Of a DNA stretch of 64,000 nucleotides, positions 33,701 to 44,002 are shown piece by piece (the stretch's first letter is position 1; each line of letters opens with the position of its first letter). The notes beneath the pieces were generated by a model. It was not told where the DNA came from, did no database searches, and was given only the letters and a program-made list of their open reading frames with translations. The stretch is from Asparagopsis taxiformis (Eukaryota; Rhodophyta; Florideophyceae; Bonnemaisoniales; Bonnemaisoniaceae), in assembly GCA_030407315.1 (NCBI GenBank), contig JALQPE010002733.1, positions 1-64,000 of the forward strand. The letters are read 5' to 3'. Both the position numbers and the translations under genes were made by a program.

Positions 33701-33833
33701 GATGATAAAATTTGGTAATTTTTTGGGCTCCAAGAATTACTCGAGTAAAAACTGATCTAGTCTTTGTCGGGAGCTAGATCAGTTTTTACTAGAGTAATTT
33801 TTGGAGCCCAAAAAATTACCAAATTTTATCATC
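33701..33833. repeat. terminal-arm hairpin site, right copy
   Basis: Two 60-nt arms (33701-33760 and 33774-33833) are inverted copies with few mismatches around an asymmetric 13-bp spacer TCTTTGTCGGGAG (33761-33773). The left arm is the tip of E1. The right arm begins the unit leading to the methyltransferase-SET gene. The spacer is identical and in the same orientation at 21901-21913. Confidence 0.85.
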
Positions 33834-34385
33834 TCCCAAATCGCCTGTTCGCGTTCGTTCGCTGCTGTCCCACCCATTGCCACTTGTGGGAAATTGCGCG
33901 CGCAATTTACCACAAGTGGCACGTCTCGAATTATAGTGCTATAATTCGAGACGTGCGCCCCTTCACGCTCAATTCCATCGATCCGCTCCGGTATTAATAT
34001 CATGAGAACCGTTCTAGAAGGGGTGTGGGATGTCTTCCACGAAAATTGTATTTTGCATAGACAGTGAATGAGGTGTGAACTGGTGGAAGCAGTGTATTAG
34101 CCAGCTTAGAGTCCTCCGCAGTAGACCCCGATTTCACTAATACGATACTTCCAACCGTTCAGTTCGGATTCTCATAGTTTCATGGACAACCCTTGTAATG
34201 TCAGGTGCTGACATGCATGTCCTCGCGACCTCTCCATAGCACTTTACAGATTGTTCCGAGAATGCACAAATTACGATTTCAAATTTGCGGTCCTTTTCTT
34301 ACCAGCACCTCCGCTGCCACCGACGCATCGACCTCATTTCGGATTCTGCCTTCTTTTCCTCTTCTATTGCTATATTCAAGGCGCG
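33834..34385. other. 5' flank of the methyltransferase-SET gene with two palindromes
   Basis: Contains a 44-bp palindrome (33878-33921, one mismatched pair, centre ATTGCGCGCGCAAT) and an adjoining 38-bp one (33919-33956, arms GCACGTCTCGAATTATAG). An open frame from 34251 precedes the chosen start but is hydrophobic and unlike the rest. Confidence 0.5.
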
Positions 34386-37300
34386 ATGGTTGATACAATG
34401 AAACATGGGGCTGTTATCTCTGCAAGCGAGCGTGGCCCCACCAATCCAGGGGACTTGTATGGAGACGGAACTATCATATGGGTAGATCCAGCTCGTGTTG
34501 TTTCTATACCAGCAATTGAAGGTTTTGGTACTGCAGCTTCAGACATTTCTTCCCGAGTGTCTCTGGACTTTGATGCACTCCATCTTTACGGATCTATCAC
34601 TGAAAATGGTGATGTCACCCTTGTCGGAGGCATGGACGTCTGTGAGGAGATCTGGTCGCGCCCCCGCACGAAAACTTCACGGTTTTTAGTACGCATGAGC
34701 TACGAGTCTATCTCTTCAGAGCCACACACACTGATCTCTATTGTTTATCACATCCTCAGGAGAGAAAGACGGGTTCCCTTCACTGAATCAGTTGCCATAC
34801 TTGCATACCTTCGTGACTACTGGCATGATCGGGAGAGGAATGAGGATAACGTTCCCCTTGCACATCGCACCCTCCCAGGATTTCGAGCTGCTGTCAAGGC
34901 CATGTTCCAATCAAAGCTTCCGCCTGCGGCAGTCGCTGTCATGGAAGATTGGTTTGGGAAGGCCTACCATCGTCATACCTTCAATATCGTCCAGTCCCTC
35001 CGCACTTTCTCGTCTTCGGAATGCGATGAGGGGTCTAACGACGTAGACACGAGGGTTTGGGATATGTTCCTGACCAGTTGTTCCTTACAAGACTTATCAA
35101 TGTCTCTCTTCACGCCAGTGTTCGTTGTAGAAGAGCACAGAACAACCACAAAGTTACCATCCAGCCAAAGCCTCCACAGCCAAGGTTCGGAACCTCTTCC
35201 CGTTGCACAGTATTTCCACTCAGTGCACACGGCGTCTCGGTCTTCAATTGGTCGTGAATCATTCGTGCGACAGACTCTGGCTTGCCAATTCTTTGTTGCG
35301 CATACCCAGCTACGAACTACGGACCATGGAAACTGGGCTACTCCAAGAGTTTCTTCCGCTTTCGAGAAGATTATATTTCTCATGGCTATGCTACAAATGG
35401 AAAGAGATTTAAAAGCCACCCCGGTGAGGCAGAGAACAAGGTCCTCGTCTAATCGAACTGTATTGATCAGAAAGGAATCTCCTGCTTCCGCTCAGCGCCT
35501 CGGCTACGCTATTCATGTGGTCGTGAAGGCATGGGATACACTGGCTCGTGCACTGGATGTTTCAACGGCCGAGGAACTTCTCCAACCTTATCTTCTTTAT
35601 GATCAGCGCATGTTGAAGTACCATGTGCTAGACTCAGAGGAAAGGGGGTTCTCTCCTCTTCGAGAGCTAAAGACGTTATTGCATGGCAGAGGGGCCGTGC
35701 GAAAGTTGCAGCATGCCAAAAGTATATCCCATCGAGCAGTCCATCGCTCCGTCCTCCAAGACGCTCAGATGCGCCTCTGCGCCTCCTCCTTCTGGGCACA
35801 CATTACAGATATTACTAAGGATCGAAAACTATTTGACCAGACCGTTTCTTCTCCGAAACAAAACGCGTTTCTCTGCGCATTCGAAGCACAGGAAGATTCT
35901 ATAGAAACTGATTCTGGGAGGTTCACTTCTATTCCTGGCCTTCAAAACGTCGAGAGGCAGCTCACGGCCTTCAGAAACTCTGAACTACCACAATCGACTC
36001 CTGAACCAAACGAGGAGCTTTTTGGAGAAGCTGATACATCTTTTGCTCCCGTTCCTGCGTCACCATCCATTGAACAAAACACGGATACAGGTGTCAAACG
36101 GAAGCGACTGGACAACAGTAATGAAACTGATGTTCCTGCAAAGTCAGCTCGCACTTCTGAGCCGGTGAGCGCTCATAGAAGGCCATCAGACACAAGTACT
36201 GCCGAATCCTTAGACATCGAATCTATGCGTCTCGGAGACCCTGTTTCAATTCCAGCAAACCTACAAAACATGAAGGCTTCTTGCCTACACACACTCAATT
36301 GCAGTTTCAGAGATCTTCTTGAGACCTATGAACGCATTGATATTCCTGCAAAACCGGAGCTTGTAGAGGGTGCCCAATTGGTTCTCACAGATCCACCGTA
36401 TAATTCGAGACGAACAGCTGGGAGAGAGAATTCAGCGTATGACATTCTCCGCCAACAAGAAGTCGTGGACACAGTGGCAACTATCGCAAAGGTAACACGA
36501 CAGGGTGGTCATGTTCTCATCTTCACATCTGCTGCCCTTTTCTACAACTGGGTTTACGAACTCCGAAAGGTCAAGACTTCTACGAACACTCCCATGTTTT
36601 CAGTTGATTCACAGCCTATCTTCTGTATTCGGAGCCCAACGCATTTCACTTCTCCGCCATATAGATTTACGACCAGTTTAATGAATATGTCTGAGCTGGT
36701 TGTACATGCTACAAAGCTCGGAAAGGGAAGAAAAGGATGGGCGATGGTGAACTATAAAAATGCCGGTTACATCCCAACCAGATTCCGAGCATGGACAAAT
36801 ATTATCGACAACATTCCAAGGATATCGCCTTCAGAGACTGTCAAATATTTCGACCAAACGGAACAGAAGAACAAGGTACTGCGCCCGGAGCAGAAGCTCG
36901 TTGGTTTGTTGCAGGAACTAATTGGGCGATTTTCACACCAGGGAGATTTGGTTGTCGACTTGTTCGCCGGAACATTCTCCACTGCAGTCGCTTGCCTTAA
37001 CATGCGCCACGGTCAGTATAGGCGGTTTGTCGGTTGTGAAAAGTACAAAGATCGCTTTGAATTATCTCTTCCGAGAGTTCATACTGCATTTCTGCGTCAA
37101 GTAGCAATTGGTAATTTTGCTCAGCTCTCCAATCCTTCGCTACAACAACTCGCCTCATCACATCTACCGGTTTCCGAGGAGGGTACGGTTTCAAAGCCTA
37201 CCTCAGGTTTGCCAGTTGCTACGCGACTTCCGCCCCACCTCGTCAGTTTCCTCACTAGCATGTGGGGAATCCCAGACCAATACAAACAACTGGGCGACCT

Positions 37301-37883
37301 TCCAGTTCACAAATGGCCTCAATCACTTCTCGGCATGCTGTCCACCATTGACAACAATCTTCTGCTTTCCATTGATGCCATGGCACACAACGTGTACGTC
37401 GCGCCCTCAACTATTCCGGGGGCTGGTGATGGTCTTTTTGCCAGAGGCCAGATCGACCCTGGTGACATTGTTGGATTTTATTTCGGTTCATTGGTTTACA
37501 GAGATCTCTATAAATCAAAAGGCAAGACGTTTGGAACAGGTCCCACCGCATTTACCGTGGAGCGCTTCAGAAGCTACGCTCTTCAAATCAAGGATTCGAA
37601 TATATCTTGTTTGCTTCCTTCTACTGCTGGAAGCCCCATATTTGTCGTCCCTTTCGAGTACTGTGTCGCTTCGAAAATCAATGACCCCAACTTTGTGGAT
37701 CCAGCTGAGGGAACTGAACGTCCTTCACGCGCAGCTAACGTTAGTTTCTCGTCTCCCGTTTAAGAGCTCCTCGACGAGAATACTGTCTCAAACTATCAAG
37801 TTGTCTGTGTTACTGCCAACGTGCCGATCTCTGCTGGCTCCGAGCTGTTCATAGAATATGGTAATGACTACTTCTCAGTTTAA
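34386..37883 (+). pseudogene. DNA methyltransferase-SET fusion, copy 1 (one in-frame stop)
   Basis: Start taken at MVDTMKHGAV. Residues 1 to about 640 are unrecognised, with an NLS-like KRKRLDN near 575. An amino-methyltransferase domain follows: motif IV LTDPPYN (Asp near 669), then motif I DLVVDLFAGTF (near 858). DPPY before FAGT is the beta-class order of DNA N6-adenine or N4-cytosine enzymes. The last 165 residues are a SET domain: GAGDGLFARG, KINDPNF, AANVSF and, after the stop, ELFIEYGNDY. SET enzymes methylate lysine on histones or other proteins using the same cofactor. A TAA at 37761-37763 cuts the SET domain; the frame stays open to 37881-37883 and matches copy 2, so this is a young pseudogene or a readthrough case. 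The upstream tip shares ends with E1. Confidence 0.78.
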
Positions 37884-38353
37884 ACAGGAACGCATTGGCG
37901 TTTTTCACACCTAAATCATGTTCTCCCTGCTTCCCATTACCCCGCAAATAGTAAAATAGGCAAAGTATGTTCTATCTCCTCATTCCCTCTAACATTCGCG
38001 ATGATTAGGTGCATTTTTTCCCGTGAACAGGACGAGGACCTGATCTACCTAATGTTCAGGTCTAGATCTCTTTTTACTCGAGTAATTTTCCCGTCCGAAA
38101 TTATGCATAATTTAAACAGTTATTGTACCACACCATTTATTTAGATCTACAACCGTTACGGCACGGTGCATTCGTAACGGTTCCACAGCCTCCTTTATCT
38201 CTTCCTACTTCTACAAATTAAATAGGTCGGTTACAACACGTAGCATTTGTAACGTTTCGATCTCTCCCCTTTCCTTCCCTTCTTCAATAAACGGACAAGT
38301 TCCGAACTTAAACAAATTATCTTTACCACCATTCTACTGGATAACTCTTCATC
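37884..38353. other. intergenic with a third terminal-arm-like sequence
   Basis: TCTAGATCTCTTTTTACTCG near 38063 resembles the tips of E1, in left-end orientation. A CTGATCTA precedes it across a different spacer. A palindrome with arms AACCGTTACG/CGTAACGGTT lies at 38151-38182. No gene. Confidence 0.45.
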
Positions 38354-40099
38354 TTGGAATACCTGATCCCAGTAGCTCTGACGTTACGAAACATATCTGT
38401 GAAGATCTCCTTATTCCAGGCTGACATGAGAGACGAACTATCCTTAACCAGGTTTGCGCAGTTTGAGGAACGGTTTGCCTACCTTGAACAGTACCTCCGC
38501 GATTCTCTTTCATCTTTTCAAATTGAACTAGCCTGCATTCGGTATATGGCCTCTGCTGCAGCTGGTACAAACGTTGTTCCACCTGTGGTTCTGGAAGAGC
38601 GTTCAAGAAAATCAGCACAAGTTACCACTCTGGTGTCCTCTCTTTTCAATAACAGACTTGTGACATCCAGGTTCGTCGCGTTTCGAACCATTGCAGAGTT
38701 CATCAAAACCTCTGTTACCCCAAACTCGTTCTGTGCAACATCTGTACCGTGTTCAAATGAAGATTCCTGCACTACTTTGCTTCTGGCTTCCCTTTCCTTC
38801 TCTCAGACATCCAGTTCTAATTCTGAGGTCAGGCAGTCCAAGAAATCCCTAATTGGAACAGCTGTAGGGAAAAAGCATGTGTTCCTGAAACGTGCTATTG
38901 TCGGAACTGCGTTTATTTCTATGGCAAATGACAGAATTGTGCGATGGAAGGATTCGGCGACGAGCAATTCTGGTACCCTTGACCCTGGGGAGGAGGATGA
39001 CCTGAACAGCAATACCATTTCTCGTGACTACGCACTTCGCAATGCAACCATCGTGCCAATCAATAAGCCTGCTTGGTTGCAGATTTCGCCGCGGGCTCTT
39101 TTCCATGCCATGGATATTTCGATGCCAACGGAAACAGATCGACCTGCGCCACAGTCCACAACTCTACCAATCAATTATTCGAAACGTCGCCGACTCTCGG
39201 GTTCTAAAGGAGAACAGCGCCGTACTGGTTCTTCCTCATCTTCGTCTTCTTGTGTATCTAATCTTTCTCCTTCGGACTTACAGTCCATTCCGATCGTTAC
39301 TTCGGCACTGCGGCAGCTCACACAGTTTTTCAATACTTCCCGGAAGCAGATGAAAATGGAATTAGTCAAACATGCATTCTTCCTCATCCATCGAGATATG
39401 CAGGCTAAAGTTTCTCTTTCGCCTGACAATGACATTTCTGCATTGGATATGTGTCCATCTGAAAAAATTCTGATAACTTCGAAAGCTTACGGCACAGGGG
39501 ATGAGTCTCAAGCTGTCTATTCCAAAAATGATGATATCTTCTCGGATTTTATTTTGAGTCGACCTGAGCTTCACATTCAGGTTACTTACAAAGTACAGGT
39601 TAGCGGCGCCGTAGACGGCTCCTGCAATGCAGGTACAAAGGCCCCAGTTGAGAGATTGGCCGTCTATTCTTTTTCTTTTCTTACATTAGCTATGATATTG
39701 TTGTGTAGTTTCTGCCAATGCACACAACTCGAGATGCTCTGTCACGAACCCCATTCAATTCAGGCATGTTATCGCATTGCAATTTGCCTGCACGGGTTAT
39801 TCACCACAGCCCTTACAATGGCGCCTACCGGTAATTTCGGGAATGATGGTTTCCCTCTGCGTGTTACATGGGGTCACATCGACCTCCGTGACTACCTCAT
39901 GGGGGGTAATTGCCTTCTAGGTATTATTAGGAAGAAGAGAAACATCACTGCAGAGGAATACATGTCGGTGCGGTTCGATTCTAATGCCACACAGATGGAA
40001 CAATCCTACGAAAACCCAACAGCCAGGGTAGCATCTAATGTTCATTGTGTACCTCTAGAGGAAGATGATGAACTTGGTATTTCTTTAATTGATGTGTAG
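38354..40099 (+). CDS. unrecognised protein, about 580 residues
   Basis: I do not recognise a family. An early helical stretch FAQFEERFAYLEQYLRDSL may be a short coiled coil, a basic KRRRLSG near 273 could be an NLS, a Ser-rich linker follows, and a hydrophobic, Cys-rich segment (LAVYSFSFLTLAMILLCSFC) sits near 435-460. The acidic tail is LEEDDELGISLIDV. The first Met in frame lies just inside the open frame and other Met choices exist. It is downstream of and parallel to the methyltransferase-SET gene, as a coiled-coil ORF is downstream of copy 2, which hints at a linked role. Confidence 0.55.
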   Translation: MEYLIPVALTLRNISVKISLFQADMRDELSLTRFAQFEERFAYLEQYLRDSLSSFQIELACIRYMASAAAGTNVVPPVVLEERSRKSAQVTTLVSSLFNNRLVTSRFVAFRTIAEFIKTSVTPNSFCATSVPCSNEDSCTTLLLASLSFSQTSSSNSEVRQSKKSLIGTAVGKKHVFLKRAIVGTAFISMANDRIVRWKDSATSNSGTLDPGEEDDLNSNTISRDYALRNATIVPINKPAWLQISPRALFHAMDISMPTETDRPAPQSTTLPINYSKRRRLSGSKGEQRRTGSSSSSSSCVSNLSPSDLQSIPIVTSALRQLTQFFNTSRKQMKMELVKHAFFLIHRDMQAKVSLSPDNDISALDMCPSEKILITSKAYGTGDESQAVYSKNDDIFSDFILSRPELHIQVTYKVQVSGAVDGSCNAGTKAPVERLAVYSFSFLTLAMILLCSFCQCTQLEMLCHEPHSIQACYRIAICLHGLFTTALTMAPTGNFGNDGFPLRVTWGHIDLRDYLMGGNCLLGIIRKKRNITAEEYMSVRFDSNATQMEQSYENPTARVASNVHCVPLEEDDELGISLIDV

Positions 40100-40426
40100 A
40101 TTTCTGTTTACTGTTCTGCTATCTTTGCCTACGTAACCTGGCATTGTTTGCCTCTAGTTCTCAGTATACATGTGTCTCTATTAGCCTGGCAGAACCGTTT
40201 TTGCTTTATTCATTGCACTACTGGTATCATTTTATGTACTCCTCTGCCCTTTTGTCTGAAAAGTTATACCCCACCACATCTTTGACTAGATCTTCCGATA
40301 TCAACTTGTCTATTCGCCATGGTTCGCCAAAACCTCGGAATACGACGTAGGGTATATGAATTCGAAATGTTCCCCACAACACATCCCCTGTTTGTCCCCT
40401 TTTCTTATGCGTTATCGGTTGCCATT

Positions 40427-41371
40427 CTATACGAAAACTCTTCTTCCCGTCACCTTTCCACCCTTCCCGACTCGCATCCCCGTCAGGCCTCCTATGTACG
40501 GCACAAATCGATGGGCATTTTTCAGCTCCATGCCATGCACATATTGACCTTGGACCGCAGAACTATTCTTGCGCACTAGGCACCACGTGTTCGATTTTGC
40601 TCCGGATACGCAGAACGAGCTACTGCCAATTGCAACAGATGATGGATCTCCGTTCGTCGTTTCTGTGCACAACAATACACCAAGCAAGCGCAAGAACAAT
40701 GGCCTCCTAGGCCGTTTTCCGCTAATCACTCCCCCTTCTTCCTCTTCCACTGCCGCTCCAGGCTTTCGTCTGTGCAGCAATGACTCCATTCGCCACGGGT
40801 GAGGTAATCCTAACAAGTCCGATACTGCTGCAAAACTGGAACATGTAATGTTCACAGCTTCAGCACCAGTTCCGCTCACTGCCTCATGAAGCCCAGGGTA
40901 AACTTTGTAATAACATCCTGCATACAACTCTGTTGTTCCCTTCAACATTTCCCGGAATATGGTTGTGCTCAATGAAGCAGGAATATGCACTGGACCACTC
41001 ACAACTGTCCCACTGGTACATGCACCATCCACCTCACTATGCGGAAAATCCGTCCCGGAGTTTGACAACGTAACTCTGTTTGCCTGTTCTACAACTTTCT
41101 CGACTGAGCGGCGCAAAAGCATCAATAGAACCGGTCCAGTGGACGTGAGTGCAGGTTCTATTGGAACTTTCCCATCGTAAACCATCCGATGATCGCCACC
41201 ACTTCCAGAAAGAATAATACTTTCCAGTGTTCTCAGCCTCTTCTCCATGCCACTGTATGTGTTGGAATCAAGTACCGATTCCACTTTTGGCTTCTTCTTT
41301 TGCGGGGACATCGCTTCCGATTCACCATCCGATTCGACATGATGTTCCACTCCGGCCTCTTCGTAGTCCAC
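40427..41371 (-). CDS. unrecognised protein, about 310 residues
   Basis: Begins MDYEEAGVEHHVESDGESEA, an acidic N-terminus with an NLS-like PQKKKPK, then a helical MEKRLRTLESII. The middle (YAGCYYKVYPGLHEAVSG) looks globular; the last third after EEEEGG is less protein-like and may be non-coding. Convergent with the 38354-40099 gene, with 327 bp between them. No function can be assigned. Confidence 0.45.
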   Translation of the reverse strand: MDYEEAGVEHHVESDGESEAMSPQKKKPKVESVLDSNTYSGMEKRLRTLESIILSGSGGDHRMVYDGKVPIEPALTSTGPVLLMLLRRSVEKVVEQANRVTLSNSGTDFPHSEVDGACTSGTVVSGPVHIPASLSTTIFREMLKGTTELYAGCYYKVYPGLHEAVSGTGAEAVNITCSSFAAVSDLLGLPHPWRMESLLHRRKPGAAVEEEEGGVISGKRPRRPLFLRLLGVLLCTETTNGDPSSVAIGSSSFCVSGAKSNTWCLVRKNSSAVQGQYVHGMELKNAHRFVPYIGGLTGMRVGKGGKVTGRRVFV

Positions 41372-41528
41372 AACCTCTCCGTTGCTCCTTCGCCACGGTC
41401 GTCTGTGTTTTCGGAAGTGGACGCGGACGTCCAGTCTCTCTAGTACGGGTCCTAGTCGGCCCCTAGATTTACTAGAACAAATGAACGTCCGCGTCCAAAA
41501 AAAATAAAAATTTTTTGGATGCGGACGT

Positions 41529-41703
41529 CCACTTTCTCTAGTACATATGGCGGAATACTAGGACCCGACATCCACTTTCTCTAGTACGTTTGGCGGAATA
41601 CTAGGGCCCGACATCCACTTTCTCTAGTACATATGGCGGAATACTAGGGCCCGACATCCACTTTCTCTAGTACATATGGCGGAATACTAGGACCCGACAT
41701 CCA
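41529..41703. repeat. 43-bp tandem repeat, four copies
   Basis: ACTTTCTCTAGTAC recurs at 41531, 41574, 41617 and 41660, exactly 43 bp apart, with ATATGGCGGAATACTAG between. A related inverted copy (GGACGCGGACGTCCAGTCTC) lies at about 41418-41450. Confidence 0.85.
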
Positions 41704-41827
41704 GTATACAATATATCAGCGAAAACCGGGAGGGAAGAAATTACAGCGGATGGTAAATTCAGGGCCCATATCGGACCGTATTTTATTCTCTCATTTACGA
41801 AACTGCTCGTATACAATACGTCTCTCT

Positions 41828-41971
41828 AGAATAGGGAATACATATCTGGTCAGAATAGGAAATAAATACCCGGTTAGAATAGGAAATACGTATCCAGCCA
41901 GAATACGGAATATGTATCCAGCCAGAATACGAAATACGTATCCAGACAGAATACAAAATACCTGTCAGCAT
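41828..41971. repeat. 24-bp tandem repeat, six copies
   Basis: Units start AGAATA at 41828, 41852, 41876, 41900, 41924 and 41948. Because 24 is a multiple of three, the plus frame gives an eight-residue repeat (RIGNTYLV and variants), but the frame has no other protein features, so I treat it as a minisatellite. Confidence 0.85.
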
Positions 41972-42419
41972 ATCGTCGACCACCCATCTCCCTCACTATC
42001 ACGTTCTCCCTACCATCCGAACGCCATGCACCACCATCCGCACATACTGCAAGAACCCTCACGACCTAGATTACAAAAATCCGCTCCTTCCCAATTCCAT
42101 CCCCGCTTTCCTCGACACCACCCCAGCCCATTACATCATCAAGACATCAAACACGAACATGGTCAGCAAAATCTTACACCACTTGAAACCCACTCTCACT
42201 TCTATCGTATGCCCCAAAATATACACATACCAGAAACACCTCACAGTTTCATTCCCCATCTTCCTACATCCCTTCTTCACTCTCCTTCAGTCCTGCCGTT
42301 CCTGCTTCACCACTCCTGCATCACATACAAAACATCAACCCCAACAGTCAGATTCAAAAGCAACGCTTACCACGACAGATATCCTAGAAACTCCCTTACT
42401 TACCTCTCCGAGAGGATGA

Positions 42420-43340
42420 GTGAATCATCCATCCTACACAAAATACAAACCATGATCCAAAAACCTTGCAATGAATAATCAAAGTCAGCAGTCCATATCT
42501 TCGCAAAACAAGTCTTGGTTCTGAATGAAACTTACCTTCCGTCATCACCATTCCTGCATCACCTACACAATATCGGAATCAACCACAACAGTCAGACCCG
42601 AAACCAACCTTCCCTCGCTGCTTACTTTCAAAACTCGCACACTTACCTTCGCTCCACACAATACACACCATGACTCAATAGGCTTCCAATGAAAATATCG
42701 CATCAATGGAAATAGTCAGACTCAAAACCAACATTCCCTCGCTGCTTACTTTCAAAACTCGCACACTTACCTTACCCGTTCCATCCTGCACACAATAAAA
42801 ACCATAAATCACGTAATCGTGTAGCCAAGAAGAGCAGTCAGCATTCCGCATCTTCGCACAACCGGTCTGGGCGCCCAATGTGACTTACCTTCCGTCATCA
42901 CTATTCCTCCATCACCTACGCAACATCGGATTCAATCGCAACAGTCAGATTGAAAACCAACGTTTCCCTCGCTACATACCCTGAGAACTCGCAAATGTAC
43001 CTCTCATCCATCCTACACACAATACAAACCATGATCCAAAAACCTTGCAATGAATAATAATCATAGTCAGCAGTCCATATCTTCGCAAAGCACATCTTGG
43101 CACTCAATGAAACTTACCTTCCGTCATCAAAATTCCTGCATCATCTACACAACATCGGAATCAACCACAACAGTCAGACTCAAAATCAACCTTCCCTCAC
43201 AGCATACTTTCAAAACTTCACGTACCTCTCTTCCATCCTCCGCTCAATACACACCATCAGTCAACAGGCTTCCCATAAAAAATATCGCATTAACGGAAAT
43301 AGTCAGACTCAAAACCCACCCTTCCCTCAACGCATGCCCT
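42420..43340. repeat. irregular long tandem repeats
   Basis: Blocks such as CTTACCTTCCGTCATCA (42531, 42884, 43113), CAACAGTCAGA, and ATACAAACCATGATCC (about 42447 and 43029) recur in the same order with uneven spacing. On the minus strand the CTTACC boxes read GGTAAG, like splice donors, but no exon is convincing. Confidence 0.6.
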
Positions 43341-43363
43341 CGAGGGTAGAGGATGGAACGAAG

Positions 43364-43401
43364 GTACGTGCGCGAATCTTGATCAAGATTCGCGCACGTA
43401 C
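43364..43401. repeat. 38-bp perfect palindrome
   Basis: Arms of 19 nt (GTACGTGCGCGAATCTTGA and its complement) meet at TGATCA with no spacer. It lies in non-coding sequence at the edge of the tandem-repeat block. From 43402 to 44002 no gene is recognised. Confidence 0.85.
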
Positions 43402-44002
43402 AAAGCAAAGTCGGTCAAAGAATATCAGTCGGTGATGAGGGCGGAGTGGAGCCTGCGGCGTCGACCGGACTGCTTTCTGCGTCCGCTTAAGTCTTCCTGT
43501 GCATACTCGAAATCATCGCTGGCAGTGAGATTGAGTATGGCCCAAGCCATGGTCTCTGATTCCCCGAACAATGAGATCCGGATCGAGAACAACGAATATA
43601 AACATATAATCATATATATGAGAATCCATTTGCTTTCCTTACATGATCCGTGGCATATCCGCTGTAAAGCACATTCAGATTCCACGAAGTTCAGAAATAA
43701 AAAAGTTTATTATTACAAATGAATTAATTGAAAATTCATCTCCCAGGGTGGTCGTTCGTCCTTCCATGCACACGATGCCAGCACGCAATGTGATGTAACA
43801 GTTGGAAATGATTGAACTCTCGGTTAAATTCCACCGTTGGGATGTCAGCTGGAGTGAGCACAAAACTACTACCCACAAAACTACGAACAAACACGTTACA
43901 TTCCAAGTCTCGAAAGCACCACAAAAATAAAATTGGTCGCATCTGGACGGCACAGTCTCCCCTGTTCAGCTCGCAATCCTCCCTTTTGCGTCAAAACTCG
44001 AC

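Larger units (their letters stand above)
21914..33760. mobile_element. element E1: TIR element carrying the ParB/dioxygenase gene
   Basis: Left terminal repeat: 21914-21926 plus 28580-28687. Right terminal repeat: 33640-33760. They are inverted copies of each other over about 120 bp with few mismatches, from CTAGATCAGTTTTTACTCGA at the tip to GGCACACCTGAG inside. Without nested B1 and the solo LTR the element is about 4.7 kb and holds one gene. The same 13-bp spacer lies outside both tips, and beyond each spacer is another arm of the same family (X1 side and methyltransferase-SET side). No transposase is encoded inside. Confidence 0.75.

Noticed and set aside
34251..34385. N-terminal extension of the methyltransferase-SET gene
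   Set aside because: The extra 45 residues are hydrophobic and unlike the rest; no signal or targeting role is supported, so the next Met was chosen.
41750..42478. A 242-codon gene with RIGNTY-type repeats
   Set aside because: The peptide repeat comes from the 24-bp minisatellite and the rest is low complexity with no domain.
43425..43953. Small ORFs on both strands between the tandem repeats and X2
   Set aside because: Short, overlapping, with no recognisable motif or homology to other genes in the window.
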